In this document: positions 51,082 to 60,295 of the stretch, piece by piece
Position numbering within the stretch: position 1 is the stretch's first letter
How the letters are laid out: the number at the start of each line of letters is the position of its first letter
Origin: Pseudomonas psychrophila HA-4
GTDB taxonomy: Bacteria > Pseudomonadota > Gammaproteobacteria > Pseudomonadales > Pseudomonadaceae
Length of the DNA stretch: 61,384 bases
NCBI RefSeq assembly: GCF_000282975.1
Contig: NZ_ALJC01000143.1
Location: 1 to 61,384, forward strand
Direction: 5' to 3'
Translations under genes and position numbers: made by a program
Notes under the pieces: model-generated
Told to the model about the DNA's origin: nothing
Database searches by the model: none
The model's input: the letters and a program-made list of their open reading frames with translations, nothing else

Positions 51082-53301
51082 CTAATAAAGGTCCACGGGG
51101 TCGACATCCAGCGACCAGCGGACTTGTCTGCCGCTGGGCATTTGTTCAAGGAACAGCAGCCAGTGGCTGAGTAGCCGATGCAACGGCGCTCGGGCGTTGG
51201 CTTGTAATAGTAGTTGAGCACGGTAGCGTCCTGCCCTGCGTTCCATTGGCGCAGGCACGGGGCCGAGCAATTCAATACCGCCCACGTTCAACTCGCCCAG
51301 CAAGCGCTCGGCTTCACTGCATGCTTCATCCAGAAAACCTTCGGCCTGGCCCGGCTTATGGGCCTCCGCGCGCAACAGCGCCAAGTGTGCAAAAGGCGGT
51401 AAGCCTGCTGCCCGGCGTTCGCTCAAGGCCTGTTCGGCAAAGGCAAAGTAACCCTGTTCAGTCAGTTGGATCAGCAAAGGATGGTCAGCCAAGTGGGTTT
51501 GGATAATCACTCGGCCCGGCTCTTCGGCCCGCCCTGCACGGCCTGCGACTTGAACGATCAACTGCGCCATGCGTTCGCTGGCGCGAAAATCGCCAGAGAA
51601 CAAACCGCCGTCGGCATCCAGGATCGACACCAGCGTCACCCGTGGAAAGTGATGGCCTTTGGCGAGCATTTGCGTGCCCACCAAAATGCATGGCTGACCT
51701 TTTTGGATCGTTGCAAACAGCTGGTTCATTGCATCTTTGCGCGAGGTGCTGTCGCGGTCGACACGCAGTACCGGGTAGTCCGGGAATAAAATCCCTAACC
51801 GTTCTTCAGCCCGTTCAGTGCCTGCGCCCACCGGCCGCAGGTCGACCTTGCCGCATTGCGGGCAGTTGCGGGGTACGCGCTCAACGTGGCCGCAGTGATG
51901 ACAGCGCAGCTCGCCAGAGCGCTGATGAACGGTCATGCGCGCATCGCAGCGTTGGCATTCCGACATCCAGCCGCAGTCATGGCACAGCAGTGTCGGCGCG
52001 AAGCCGCGGCGGTTGAGAAACACCAGCACTTGTTGGCCCGCTGCCAAGGTTTGTCCAATGGCTTGCTGCATAGGCCCAGAAATTCCGCTGTCCAGCGGGC
52101 GACTTTTTACATCCAGACGCAGGAAGCGCGGCTGTTTGGCCCCGCCTGCACGTTCATTAAGGCGCAGTAGGCCATAACGACCGGTGTAGGCGTTGTGCAG
52201 GCTTTCGAGGGATGGCGTGGCGGAGCCGAGCACAATCGGGATGTTTTCTTGGCGGGCGCGCACCAATGCCAGGTCACGGGCGTGGTAGCGCAAACCTTCT
52301 TGCTGTTTATAAGAACCATCGTGCTCTTCGTCGATGATGATCAACCCCGGGTTTTTCATCGGGGTAAACAGTGCCGAGCGGGTGCCAATAATAATGTCGG
52401 CTTCGCCGTCGCGCGCGGCCAGCCAGCTTTCCAGTCGCTCGCGGTCATTGACCGCTGAATGCACCAGCGCGATGCGTGCATTGAAGCGCTGCTCGAAGCG
52501 GGCCAGGGTTTGAGGCCCTAGGTTGATCTCTGGGATCAACACCAATGCTTGTTTACCGGCTTCGAGGGTTTCGCGGATCAGTTGCAAATACACTTCGGTC
52601 TTGCCGCTGCCCGTCACCCCGGCCAGCAAAAAAGCATGAAAGCTGTCGAACCCGGCGCGAATCGCTTCGCAGGCAGCGCGTTGTTCATCGTTGAGTGGCA
52701 GTTCGGGCTGGGCTAGCCAGTGTTCATGCCGTGCGCTGGGTGCGTGGCGACGAATTTCAACGGTTACCAACGCTTTGGCCAGCAGTAGATCGAGGCTGTC
52801 TTTGTTCAGCTTCAACTTGCTCAGCAACTGATGGGCCACGCCATGCGGGTGCTGGGCGAGGGTGGCCAAGGCTTCACGCTGGCGCGGTGCGCGAGCGATG
52901 CGCGGGTCATCCAGCTTGGCACCGTGGGCTATCTGCCAGAAACGTTCCTGACGGGTTTCGGCCAACTCGCCCTGGCGCAGCAGCACGGGCAACGCCCAGT
53001 TCAGCGTATCGCCCAGGCTGTGCTGGTAATACTGCGACGTCCACAGGCACAGCTTGAATAGCGACTCGGGCAGTGGCGGCGTAGCGTCAAGCAAGGCAAT
53101 GGCGGGTTTAAGCTTATCGGCCGGGACCTCGCTGTGATCGACCACCTCGACCAGGATGCCGATCATCTCGCGCCGCCCGAACGGCACCCGCAAGCGCATG
53201 CCTGGCTGTAATTGACTGCGCATCACGCCCGCAGGCGCCCGGTAATCAAACAGGCGGCGCAAGGGTGAAGGCAGGGCAAGGCGCAAAATGGCGTCGGGCA
53301 C
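51082..53301 (-). CDS. priA: primosomal protein N' (replication restart helicase)
   Basis: 739-aa superfamily 2 helicase. N-terminal 3'-end-binding region, Walker A GVTGSGKTEVY, DEEH box IIIDEEHDGSY, then the paired zinc-binding cysteines (CHDCGWMSECQRC, CHHCGHVERVPRNCPQCG) and helicase motifs VGTQMLAKGHHF and QVAGRAGR. It reloads the replisome at stalled forks. Usual length, no defects. Confidence 0.97.
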   Translation of the reverse strand: MPDAILRLALPSPLRRLFDYRAPAGVMRSQLQPGMRLRVPFGRREMIGILVEVVDHSEVPADKLKPAIALLDATPPLPESLFKLCLWTSQYYQHSLGDTLNWALPVLLRQGELAETRQERFWQIAHGAKLDDPRIARAPRQREALATLAQHPHGVAHQLLSKLKLNKDSLDLLLAKALVTVEIRRHAPSARHEHWLAQPELPLNDEQRAACEAIRAGFDSFHAFLLAGVTGSGKTEVYLQLIRETLEAGKQALVLIPEINLGPQTLARFEQRFNARIALVHSAVNDRERLESWLAARDGEADIIIGTRSALFTPMKNPGLIIIDEEHDGSYKQQEGLRYHARDLALVRARQENIPIVLGSATPSLESLHNAYTGRYGLLRLNERAGGAKQPRFLRLDVKSRPLDSGISGPMQQAIGQTLAAGQQVLVFLNRRGFAPTLLCHDCGWMSECQRCDARMTVHQRSGELRCHHCGHVERVPRNCPQCGKVDLRPVGAGTERAEERLGILFPDYPVLRVDRDSTSRKDAMNQLFATIQKGQPCILVGTQMLAKGHHFPRVTLVSILDADGGLFSGDFRASERMAQLIVQVAGRAGRAEEPGRVIIQTHLADHPLLIQLTEQGYFAFAEQALSERRAAGLPPFAHLALLRAEAHKPGQAEGFLDEACSEAERLLGELNVGGIELLGPVPAPMERRAGRYRAQLLLQANARAPLHRLLSHWLLFLEQMPSGRQVRWSLDVDPVDLY

Positions 53302-53432
53302 GCGGGGCTCTCATGTGATGGACGGTCAATAGGGCCGGGAGCCTAGCAGACAACGCGCCTTGGTACTAAAAGCAGGGTCGCCGGGCGTTGAAAGTTTAGA
53401 CGGTTCGCGGGGTAAGAGCCGACCCCCGGTGC

Positions 53433-53460
53433 TTGCGTCTATGTAAAGGTCTGGTATTAT
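53433..53460 (+). promoter_or_regulatory. sigma-70 promoter of rpmE
   Basis: TTGCGT (53433-53438), 16-base spacer, TATTAT (53455-53460). Initiation would be near 53467, about 65 bases before the rpmE ATG. Confidence 0.6.
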
Positions 53461-53531
53461 CACCGCCCTAATTTACGTGCGGTATTCAACAATGGTGTTG
53501 AGTGGCGGCACGCTAGCCTGAGGAATACCCC

Positions 53532-53756
53532 ATGAAAGCCGATATCCATCCAGCGTACGAAGTCATCCAAGTAACTTGCAGCTGCGGCAACAAGTTCGAA
53601 ACCCGTTCGAACCTGTGCAAGCCACTGGGTACTGACGTATGCAACGAGTGCCACCCGTTCTACACCGGTAAGCAAAAAACTCTGGACGTTGGCGGTCGTG
53701 TTGATCGCTTCAAGACTCGTTTTGGCGCTTTCGGCGCTAAAAAAGTCGCCGAGTAA
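53532..53756 (+). CDS. rpmE: 50S ribosomal protein L31, zinc-containing type
   Basis: 74 aa. The zinc-ligand cysteines are present: CSC near residues 16-18 and CNEC near 37-40, which defines the C+ type that serves as a zinc store and is replaced by RpmE2 under zinc limitation. Good SD (GAGGAA) and a clear promoter upstream. Its likely terminator lies at 53801-53830, inside the next gene. Confidence 0.97.
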   Translation: MKADIHPAYEVIQVTCSCGNKFETRSNLCKPLGTDVCNECHPFYTGKQKTLDVGGRVDRFKTRFGAFGAKKVAE

Positions 53757-53761
53757 GGCAC

Positions 53762-54589
53762 ATGACCTTGGGCAGGCTTTTGGGTCTGACCGGGTTAATG
53801 AAAAAGGCGTCCCTCGCGGGCGCCTTTTTTGTGCCCGCGATTTGGTTTTCAACCGCTCAGGCTGGTGTGCTGTGCCCGGCGCCGCGCACGGTCACCTACG
53901 TACAGGTTGAGCGCGTGGTCGATGGCGACTCGCTGCGCCTTAAAGATGGCCGCAGCGTGCGTTTGATCGGCCTCAATGCCCCCGAGACGGGCAAAAAAGG
54001 GCGAACCGACGAGCCCCTTGCCGACGCCGCGCGCAAACGCTTGCAAAGCCTGGTCTCGCAGAGCGACGGGCGTGTCGGGTTATTGCCAGGCAAGCAGCCT
54101 CAAGACCGCTATGGCCGCACGCTGGCCTATGCCTTTGGCGCCAATGGCAGCAATCTTGAAGCGCAATTGCTGGCTGATGGCTTGGGGTTTCAAATAGCGC
54201 TGGCGCCTAACGTTGAAATGCTCGACTGCCAACAAGCGGCTGAGCGTGGCGCTCGTGCGGCCAAAATGGGTGTGTGGCAACAATCGCCGGTGCAGGCGCC
54301 GCAGCAAATAAGTCGTTCAGGCTTTGCGCTGGTCGGCGGCAAAGTCAGCAAGGTTCAGCGCAATCGCGGCGGCCTCTGGATCGATCTGGAGGGCGGCTTA
54401 GTGGTCCGAATCGCCCCTGATCAATTGGGCAATTTCGAGCAAGTTAACCTCTCAAACCTTCGGGGCAGACAGGTTGAAGTGCGGGGTTGGGTGCTGGATC
54501 GTGCACAAGGCGCAGGCCCGAAAACGGGCCAGGCACGCTGGATGTTGTCATTGACGCATCCCGGAATGTTAAAAGTGACTGAGCAATAA
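53762..54589 (+). CDS. secreted thermonuclease (SNase-like) protein
   Basis: 275 aa from ATG at 53762, or 263 aa from ATG at 53798; the shorter form begins with a typical signal peptide (MKKASLAGAFFVPAIWF, cleavage near AQAG). The SNase domain (about 45-165) keeps the catalytic pattern: RVVDGDSLRL (Ca-binding Asp), VRLIGLNAPETG (Arg and Glu) and DRYGRTLAYAF (second Arg). The C-terminal ~90 residues resemble an OB-like extension. The product should cleave DNA or RNA outside the cytoplasm. A terminator hairpin overlaps the signal-peptide codons. Confidence 0.9.
   Translation: MTLGRLLGLTGLMKKASLAGAFFVPAIWFSTAQAGVLCPAPRTVTYVQVERVVDGDSLRLKDGRSVRLIGLNAPETGKKGRTDEPLADAARKRLQSLVSQSDGRVGLLPGKQPQDRYGRTLAYAFGANGSNLEAQLLADGLGFQIALAPNVEMLDCQQAAERGARAAKMGVWQQSPVQAPQQISRSGFALVGGKVSKVQRNRGGLWIDLEGGLVVRIAPDQLGNFEQVNLSNLRGRQVEVRGWVLDRAQGAGPKTGQARWMLSLTHPGMLKVTEQ
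53801..53830 (+). terminator. intrinsic terminator overlapping nuclease signal-peptide codons
   Basis: AAAAAGGCG (53801-53809) and CGCCTTTTT (53821-53829) plus inner pairs, then T at 53830 (six T in all). This fits a rho-independent terminator of rpmE, yet it lies 3 bases after the ATG at 53798 of the nuclease gene. Confidence 0.8.
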
Positions 54590-54768
54590 AAATTGTAGAC
54601 AGTTTTAAATATAAATTGTGGACACTCAGCCCTTGCAGGGCGCGGCTCTTGGTCCAAAGTCGTAGGGTAAAGCCCTTGACACTGCTGACTGGTCAGTCTT
54701 GTCGGGACTTTGCTACACGCGTATGCTCGGCGATCCGTCGTCCAACAGAAAAAAAGCGGAATGCCCAT

Positions 54769-56037
54769 ATGTCTGATTTGAAAACCGCCGCTCTCGAATA
54801 TCATGCCCAGCCCCGTCCAGGGAAACTGAGTGTCGAGCTCACCAAACCTACCGCTACTGCCCGCGATCTAGCGCTGGCTTACAGCCCAGGTGTAGCCGAA
54901 CCAGTACGCGAAATCGCCCGCGATCCTGAACTGGCCTACAAATACACTGGCAAGGGCAACCTAGTCGCCGTAATTTCTGACGGCACCGCAATTCTGGGCT
55001 TGGGCAACCTCGGCCCATTGGCTTCCAAGCCTGTTATGGAAGGCAAAGGCGTACTGTTCAAGCGCTTTGCCGGTGTGGATGTGTTCGACATCGAAGTTGA
55101 CGCCGAAAGCCCACAAGCCTTTATCGATACTGTTAAGCGCATCTCCATCACCTTCGGCGGCATCAACCTCGAAGACATCAAGGCGCCTGAGTGCTTTGAG
55201 ATCGAACGTGCCCTGATCGAGCAGTGCGACATCCCGGTTTTCCACGACGACCAACACGGCACCGCGATCGTTACCGCTGCCGGCATGATCAACGCACTGG
55301 AAATCGCTGGCAAAACTCTGGCCGAAGCCAAGATCGTTTGCTTGGGCGCTGGCGCTGCGGCCATCTCCTGCATGAAGCTGCTGGTAAGCATGGGCGCAAC
55401 CATCGAAAACATCTTCATGGTTGACCGTACCGGCGTGATCCACTCCGGCCGTGATGACCTGAACCAGTACAAAGCAGTATTCGCTCACGCCACTGAAAAA
55501 CGCACCTTGGCTGACGCCCTGCACGGTGCTGACGTGTTCGTCGGCCTGTCAGGCCCGAACCTGCTGAGCGCTGAAGGCCTGAAGTCCATGGCAGCGAACC
55601 CGATTGTGTTCGCGTGCTCTAACCCAGACCCGGAAATCGCCCCGGAACTGGCTCACGCCACCCGTGACGACGTGATCATGGCCACTGGCCGTTCGGACTA
55701 CCCGAACCAGGTCAACAACGTACTGGGCTTCCCGTTCATCTTCCGTGGTGCTTTGGACGTTCGCGCCAAGCGCATCAACGAAGAAATGAAAATTGCAGCG
55801 GCCAACGCACTGCGTGAACTGGCCAAACTGCCAGTGCCACAAGAAGTGTGTGACGCCTATGGCGGCATCAAACTGGAATTCGGTCGTGAGTACATCATCC
55901 CGAAACCAATGGATTCGCGCCTGATCACCCTGATCTCTGATGCTGTGGCCAAAGCCGCTATCGAGACAGGTGTGGCAACCCTGCCGTATCCGAAAAACTA
56001 CCCGCTCAAAAGCGTGGATGACGTGTTCAACGGCTAA
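54769..56037 (+). CDS. maeB: NADP-dependent malic enzyme (MaeB-like, without PTA domain)
   Basis: 422 aa from the ATG of MSDLKTAALEYHAQPRPGK (SD GCGGA). It decarboxylates malate to pyruvate with reduction of NAD(P). The N-terminal malic domain (LALAYSPGVAEPV, DGTAILGLGNLGP) and the Rossmann part (CLGAGAAAISCMKLL) and VFHDDQHGTAIV are clear. E. coli MaeB carries a C-terminal phosphotransacetylase-like domain of over 300 residues that is absent here, so allosteric control by acetyl-CoA may differ. A terminator follows. Confidence 0.95.
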   Translation: MSDLKTAALEYHAQPRPGKLSVELTKPTATARDLALAYSPGVAEPVREIARDPELAYKYTGKGNLVAVISDGTAILGLGNLGPLASKPVMEGKGVLFKRFAGVDVFDIEVDAESPQAFIDTVKRISITFGGINLEDIKAPECFEIERALIEQCDIPVFHDDQHGTAIVTAAGMINALEIAGKTLAEAKIVCLGAGAAAISCMKLLVSMGATIENIFMVDRTGVIHSGRDDLNQYKAVFAHATEKRTLADALHGADVFVGLSGPNLLSAEGLKSMAANPIVFACSNPDPEIAPELAHATRDDVIMATGRSDYPNQVNNVLGFPFIFRGALDVRAKRINEEMKIAAANALRELAKLPVPQEVCDAYGGIKLEFGREYIIPKPMDSRLITLISDAVAKAAIETGVATLPYPKNYPLKSVDDVFNG

Positions 56038-56056
56038 GCCGCGATAGCGTCAAACC

Positions 56057-56090
56057 AAAAGCCCTGGCTCGAAAGAGTCGGGGCTTTTTG
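56057..56090 (+). terminator. intrinsic terminator after malic enzyme gene
   Basis: AAAAGCCC (56057-56064) and GGGCTTTT (56081-56088) around an inner GCTC-GAAA-GAGT stem, with TTTTTG at the end. Confidence 0.9.
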
Positions 56091-56218
56091 CTTTATGGCA
56101 ATGCCTTTGGCGGTCTCGTTAATCTGATTAGTCTTCTTCCCGCTCGCTTTTGAGAATTGTCTTACATCCTGTCCCGTAACGATCCGTTAGCGTCAGCCCT
56201 CTTTCTTTTGACCCTCCA

Positions 56219-58015
56219 ATGACGCACATGGATATGCATACACACGCTATTGCGCGCGCGCGCACCCGCTTTCAATTGGTCGACGAGCAGGGGGCCGGTG
56301 AGCCTTTTGCCGGGCTGGCGTATGAGGTTGTAAATAGCGAAGGGCAGGTCACTCTCGGTAATCTGGATGCCACAGGCTGTGGTGCGATAGACAGCCCTTT
56401 TGGCGGGCCTGCTGTTGTGCGGTTTACCCGATTGCAGGGGGGGCTTCAGATCACAGAGCTTCAGTTCAGGGCTGAACACACCCGATATGCCAACAAAAAC
56501 GGGGCCAGGACGCGTAACAATCCCGCTAAAAAAAGTGTGGACACGGACTACTACCAAATTGAAGTCCGACACTTGGTCGAGCATGTTTCGCACCTGCCAC
56601 CCTTGGTCGATTGCCATTACCCCCTTAATACCCCCACTCAACACTGCATGCAGGCGCGTGGTCAGTTTGGTCTGGGCTTGGCCGTTGGCCGGTTCACGGT
56701 GCTTCAGGTTAGGCCGTTGCGAGCACTGAGCCCCATGCTCTGCGCCGCTGCACCGTTGTCTGCACTCAATCGCTACCAAATGGCATTGATGGCCGCGGCG
56801 GATGATTGTCCCTTTGCACAACCGCAAGACCGCGCTGTTCATCGAGCTTACCGCCCGCTCTACGAAGACGTGGCGTACTCGAAGCGTTTGCAGGTGGCGC
56901 CGGTGTCGACGGCTCAGGTCCTGATCGCCCATAACGATGACGTGCTATTGATCGCCCTTCGCGGCACGCGCAAGGCGGCTGACTTCATGCGCGACACTGA
57001 TATGCGCCAGGTGCCATTTACAGAGGGCGAGGGCTGTGTGCATCACGGTTTTTACGAAGCCGCCAAGCACGTTTATGACTGCGTGGGCGCGTACTTGAAT
57101 AAATGCTGCGTCAGTCAAAAAGTGTTGGTCTGCGGGCACGGATTGAACGGGGCTGTGGCGTTGATCCTGAGCCAAATGCTGCGCATTCGTCGGCATATTG
57201 CCGACCTGCAACTCTACACCTATGGCGCTCCGCGTGCGGCAGACGCGGCCTTTGTGCAAGCGGCTGAGTCGTTGCTGCATGAGCGGATGGTCAACCATCA
57301 CGACCCGTTGCCCAGCGGGCCGAGCCGTTGGATGAATACCCCGCTGTCGACTGATGGCGCGCAGCCGATGCTTGGGTTCATCAATGTGCCGCCTGAACTC
57401 GGGGTCTTTGTCGCGGGCCTTAGCCAATTGAGGGGCGAGCTTTATCAGCATCACGGCACCTTGTGCCATTTCATGCCTATTGATCGGGGCCAAGGCCAGG
57501 TCTCGCAGGTGATGTGGGCGCCGACGAGTGACATCGTCACCCAGCATGCCTTGAGCCGTGCAGTATTTGAGCAGGCGCAAGAGGCGTTAATTAGCGTTGA
57601 TCACTCTGTTGGCGTCGACAGCTACCTCGCGAACTGCTGGGTTGCCCTGCGACGTACCCAAGAGGCGCTTGAGATGCGACGTTCGCTGGTCACAGAGCCA
57701 GAGCTGAGGTTTATCGATCAAGCGTTCGAAAGCATCGCCCAGCAACTGCGTGTCGAGTATCAGCGAGTCATGACATGGCCCGATAAGGACATTCAGGCAC
57801 AAGAGCGTTCAATCAATTTGCTGATGCGTGAGTTGTGTCGGCTTCACATAACCCGCAAGCGCTTGTGCAGCTTGAGGTTCAAAGTGCCGAGTGCGACGGA
57901 TGTTTACGGTGAGTACGCGAAACAGCCGCAGGTGCTGGCGCAGAGCCTAGAACGCTGGCTGGAGGGCGATGTGCGCGTTTGCAGTGAGCCGTGGGTGGTG
58001 GCGTCTGCGTCCTAG
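56219..58015 (+). CDS. class-3-lipase-fold protein beside vgrG, nucleophile serine replaced (putative T6SS effector)
   Basis: 598 aa. The N-terminal ~200 residues (FAGLAYEVVNSEGQVTLGNLDATG) form a region I recall from lipase-type effectors next to Pseudomonas vgrG genes. Residues about 230-400 follow the fungal/class 3 lipase plan: LIALRGTRKAADFMRD, VHHGFYEAAKHVYD, the elbow VCGHGLNGAVALIL, YTYGAPRAADAAFV and MVNHHDPLPSGPS. The elbow should read GHSLGG; here Ser is Gly308 (codon GGA at 57140-57142) and the second Gly is Asn. The frame is intact and the rest of the fold is conserved, so this looks like a catalytically dead or functionally changed member rather than a pseudogene. No convincing SD at the ATG. 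The C-terminal ~180 residues are helical, of unknown role. Confidence 0.8.
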   Translation: MTHMDMHTHAIARARTRFQLVDEQGAGEPFAGLAYEVVNSEGQVTLGNLDATGCGAIDSPFGGPAVVRFTRLQGGLQITELQFRAEHTRYANKNGARTRNNPAKKSVDTDYYQIEVRHLVEHVSHLPPLVDCHYPLNTPTQHCMQARGQFGLGLAVGRFTVLQVRPLRALSPMLCAAAPLSALNRYQMALMAAADDCPFAQPQDRAVHRAYRPLYEDVAYSKRLQVAPVSTAQVLIAHNDDVLLIALRGTRKAADFMRDTDMRQVPFTEGEGCVHHGFYEAAKHVYDCVGAYLNKCCVSQKVLVCGHGLNGAVALILSQMLRIRRHIADLQLYTYGAPRAADAAFVQAAESLLHERMVNHHDPLPSGPSRWMNTPLSTDGAQPMLGFINVPPELGVFVAGLSQLRGELYQHHGTLCHFMPIDRGQGQVSQVMWAPTSDIVTQHALSRAVFEQAQEALISVDHSVGVDSYLANCWVALRRTQEALEMRRSLVTEPELRFIDQAFESIAQQLRVEYQRVMTWPDKDIQAQERSINLLMRELCRLHITRKRLCSLRFKVPSATDVYGEYAKQPQVLAQSLERWLEGDVRVCSEPWVVASAS

Positions 58016-58163
58016 GGTTAATGGCCTCGGCCTAACGGCGACATCCCCCGGTAGGAGCCCACTGTTTAAGTGCGTTACAGAACGATCTTGTATTGAATTG
58101 CTCGCTTCCCATGAGGAATAGAGAAGCCTCCTACATCCGCTTTTTGACCCTTCCGTTAACGTC

Positions 58164-58181
58164 CCCCCTTTGCTAAGGGGG
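58164..58181 (+). terminator. short hairpin upstream of vgrG
   Basis: CCCCCTT-TGCT-AAGGGGG in the spacer between the lipase-like gene and vgrG; 7 pairs, followed by TGGCTTTG. Weak terminator candidate or vgrG leader structure. Confidence 0.45.
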
Positions 58182-58225
58182 TGGCTTTGTTCGCAAGCGT
58201 GCCCTCAGCGTCTGAGGAGTCACGG

Positions 58226-60295
58226 ATGTCCACTTTTGATCACCCATCCCGCTTTAGCCTTAGCATCAGCGGTGTTGAACATGAACTTCGCGTCTTGGCC
58301 TTTACCGGCAATGAAGCCATCAGCACGCCCTTCGTCGTTGAGGTCGAATTGGTCAGTGAGCGCTCTGATCTGGACCTCGAAGCGCTGCTGCATCAGCCCG
58401 CCTTTCTGGCGTTTGATACGCAGGGCAACGGCATTCACGGGCATATTTCTAGTATCGGCATCAGCAGTCCCGGCCCGCGCCTGACTCACTACTGTCTGAC
58501 GCTGGAGCCGCAATTGGCGTACCTGGCCTATCGCACCAATCAGCGCATTTTTCAGCGCCTGACCGTTCAGCAAATCATCGAAAAGATCCTGGAAGAGCAC
58601 GGCATTCTAGGCAATGCCTACACCTTCAACGCGTTCTCGTCTTACACACCACGGGAATACTGCGTGCAGTACGGCGAGTCTGATCTGCGCTTTATCCAGC
58701 GCCTGTGTTTTGAGGAAGGTTTTCACTACAGCTTTCGGCACTCACCTGACGGACATCAATTGGTGTTCGGCGACAAACAACAAACCTTCACTGCGCTCAA
58801 GCGTCCGACCCCGTATGTGCAAGGTGCAGGCATGGTGGCAGCAGAACCCTCAATCAATCACTTTGAACTGCGCTTTAAAACCCGTACCAATCGCACGGTA
58901 CGCCGAGATTACGATTTCCAAAAAGCCAGCCGAACATTAGAGGCTGATAGCCATCCGGTCCCTAGCGGACGCGTACTCGAGAACTACAGCTACCCCGGCC
59001 GTTTCAGCCAGACCGCCCAAGGCCAAGAGCAGAGTCAGCGCACGCTGGAACACCATCAAGCCGGTTATCGCCAGGCAAACGGATGCAGTGATCAGCCAAC
59101 CCTGAGCAGTGGCCACTTTTTGACGATGTGCGAGCATGCCAATACTGGGCTCAACACCGGCTGGTTGCTGACGCAGGTCATCCACGAAGGCAAGCAGCCA
59201 CAGGTCCTTGAAGAGCAGGGCACTAGCTCGCAACCGGCCCCCGCGGATGGCTTTATCCAAGGCTACCGCAACACCTTTCACGTGATCCCCGAAGACGTGA
59301 CCTACCGTCCCCAGGAGGTCTTCGCCAAACCGCGCATTCTCGGCAGCCAAACCGCCCGCGTCACCGGGCCTGCGGGTGAAGAAATCCATTGCGATGAGTA
59401 CGGCCGGGTCAAGGTTAAATTCCATTGGGACCGTAGCGGCATCGACAACGATCAAAGCAGTTGCTGGCTGCGCGTGTCGTCAAACTGGGCGGGCGACAGT
59501 TATGGCGGTGTGACCATCCCCCGCGTGGGCATGGAAGTGTTGGTGGTCTACCTCGAAGGTGACCCGGACCAGCCGATTATTTCTGCCTGCCTGATCAACA
59601 GCCTCAATCCGTCGCCACTCGCGCTGCCTGCCAACAACACCCAAAGCGTGTTCCGTAGCCGCAGCACGCCAGGGGGCGGTGGCTACAACGAGTTGCGCCT
59701 CGAGGACCGCAAAGGGCAAGAGCAGATCTACGTCCACGCCCAGCGCGATATGGCGCAACACATCAAGCACGACAGCCGGTTGCAGGTCGATGGCAAACGC
59801 GAAGAAACCATCACCGGCAACAGCGTGTCGGTGTTCGACGCCGAAGAGCACCACACCGTCAGCCTTGACCGAAAAGTCCAACTCAACGCCAACGACCACC
59901 TGGTGGTCGCGGTCAGCAGTCATACCCGCGTCGGGGTGGCGATGGTCGCCGAAGCCGGAATGCACGTGCACCTCAAGGGCGGAGCGAGTGTGGTCATGGA
60001 TGCAGGGGCCAACATCACCCTCATGGCAGGCGGGCAGCACGTATTGATAGGCGCAGCAGGGATTTATGCCAGTAGTCCGATTCAGTTGGGCGGTGTACCG
60101 ATGCCTGGGCTGCCAGCGGTGCCGCTGCTGCCGGGTGAGTCAGAGCGCTTGCTGCCCCCTCAAGCTTTGCCCACCACCGTCGCGCCGTCACAACAGGCGC
60201 TAATGGCCGACGCCCACGCAATGGGCACCGATTTCTGCCCCGTGTGCGAAGCCTGCCAAAACGGTGTGTGCCTGCCCGAAGGAGCCTCGCAATGA
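58226..60295 (+). CDS. vgrG: type VI secretion spike protein VgrG (TssI)
   Basis: 689 aa from ATG at 58226, with SD GAGGAG 6 bases upstream. The gp27-like part (ELRVLAFTGNEAISTPFVVEV, FQRLTVQQIIEKIL, REYCVQYGESDLRFIQRL) is followed by the gp5-OB fold (RVTGPAGEEIHCDEYGRVKVKFHWD, SSCWLRVSSNWAGDSYGGVTIPRVG; shown in separate pieces) and the beta-helix tail. The last ~70 residues extend past the needle tip with a Pro-rich stretch and a Cys cluster FCPVCEACQNGVC. VgrG trimers tip the T6SS spike and carry effectors. The stop overlaps the DUF4123 gene. Confidence 0.96.
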   Translation: MSTFDHPSRFSLSISGVEHELRVLAFTGNEAISTPFVVEVELVSERSDLDLEALLHQPAFLAFDTQGNGIHGHISSIGISSPGPRLTHYCLTLEPQLAYLAYRTNQRIFQRLTVQQIIEKILEEHGILGNAYTFNAFSSYTPREYCVQYGESDLRFIQRLCFEEGFHYSFRHSPDGHQLVFGDKQQTFTALKRPTPYVQGAGMVAAEPSINHFELRFKTRTNRTVRRDYDFQKASRTLEADSHPVPSGRVLENYSYPGRFSQTAQGQEQSQRTLEHHQAGYRQANGCSDQPTLSSGHFLTMCEHANTGLNTGWLLTQVIHEGKQPQVLEEQGTSSQPAPADGFIQGYRNTFHVIPEDVTYRPQEVFAKPRILGSQTARVTGPAGEEIHCDEYGRVKVKFHWDRSGIDNDQSSCWLRVSSNWAGDSYGGVTIPRVGMEVLVVYLEGDPDQPIISACLINSLNPSPLALPANNTQSVFRSRSTPGGGGYNELRLEDRKGQEQIYVHAQRDMAQHIKHDSRLQVDGKREETITGNSVSVFDAEEHHTVSLDRKVQLNANDHLVVAVSSHTRVGVAMVAEAGMHVHLKGGASVVMDAGANITLMAGGQHVLIGAAGIYASSPIQLGGVPMPGLPAVPLLPGESERLLPPQALPTTVAPSQQALMADAHAMGTDFCPVCEACQNGVCLPEGASQ

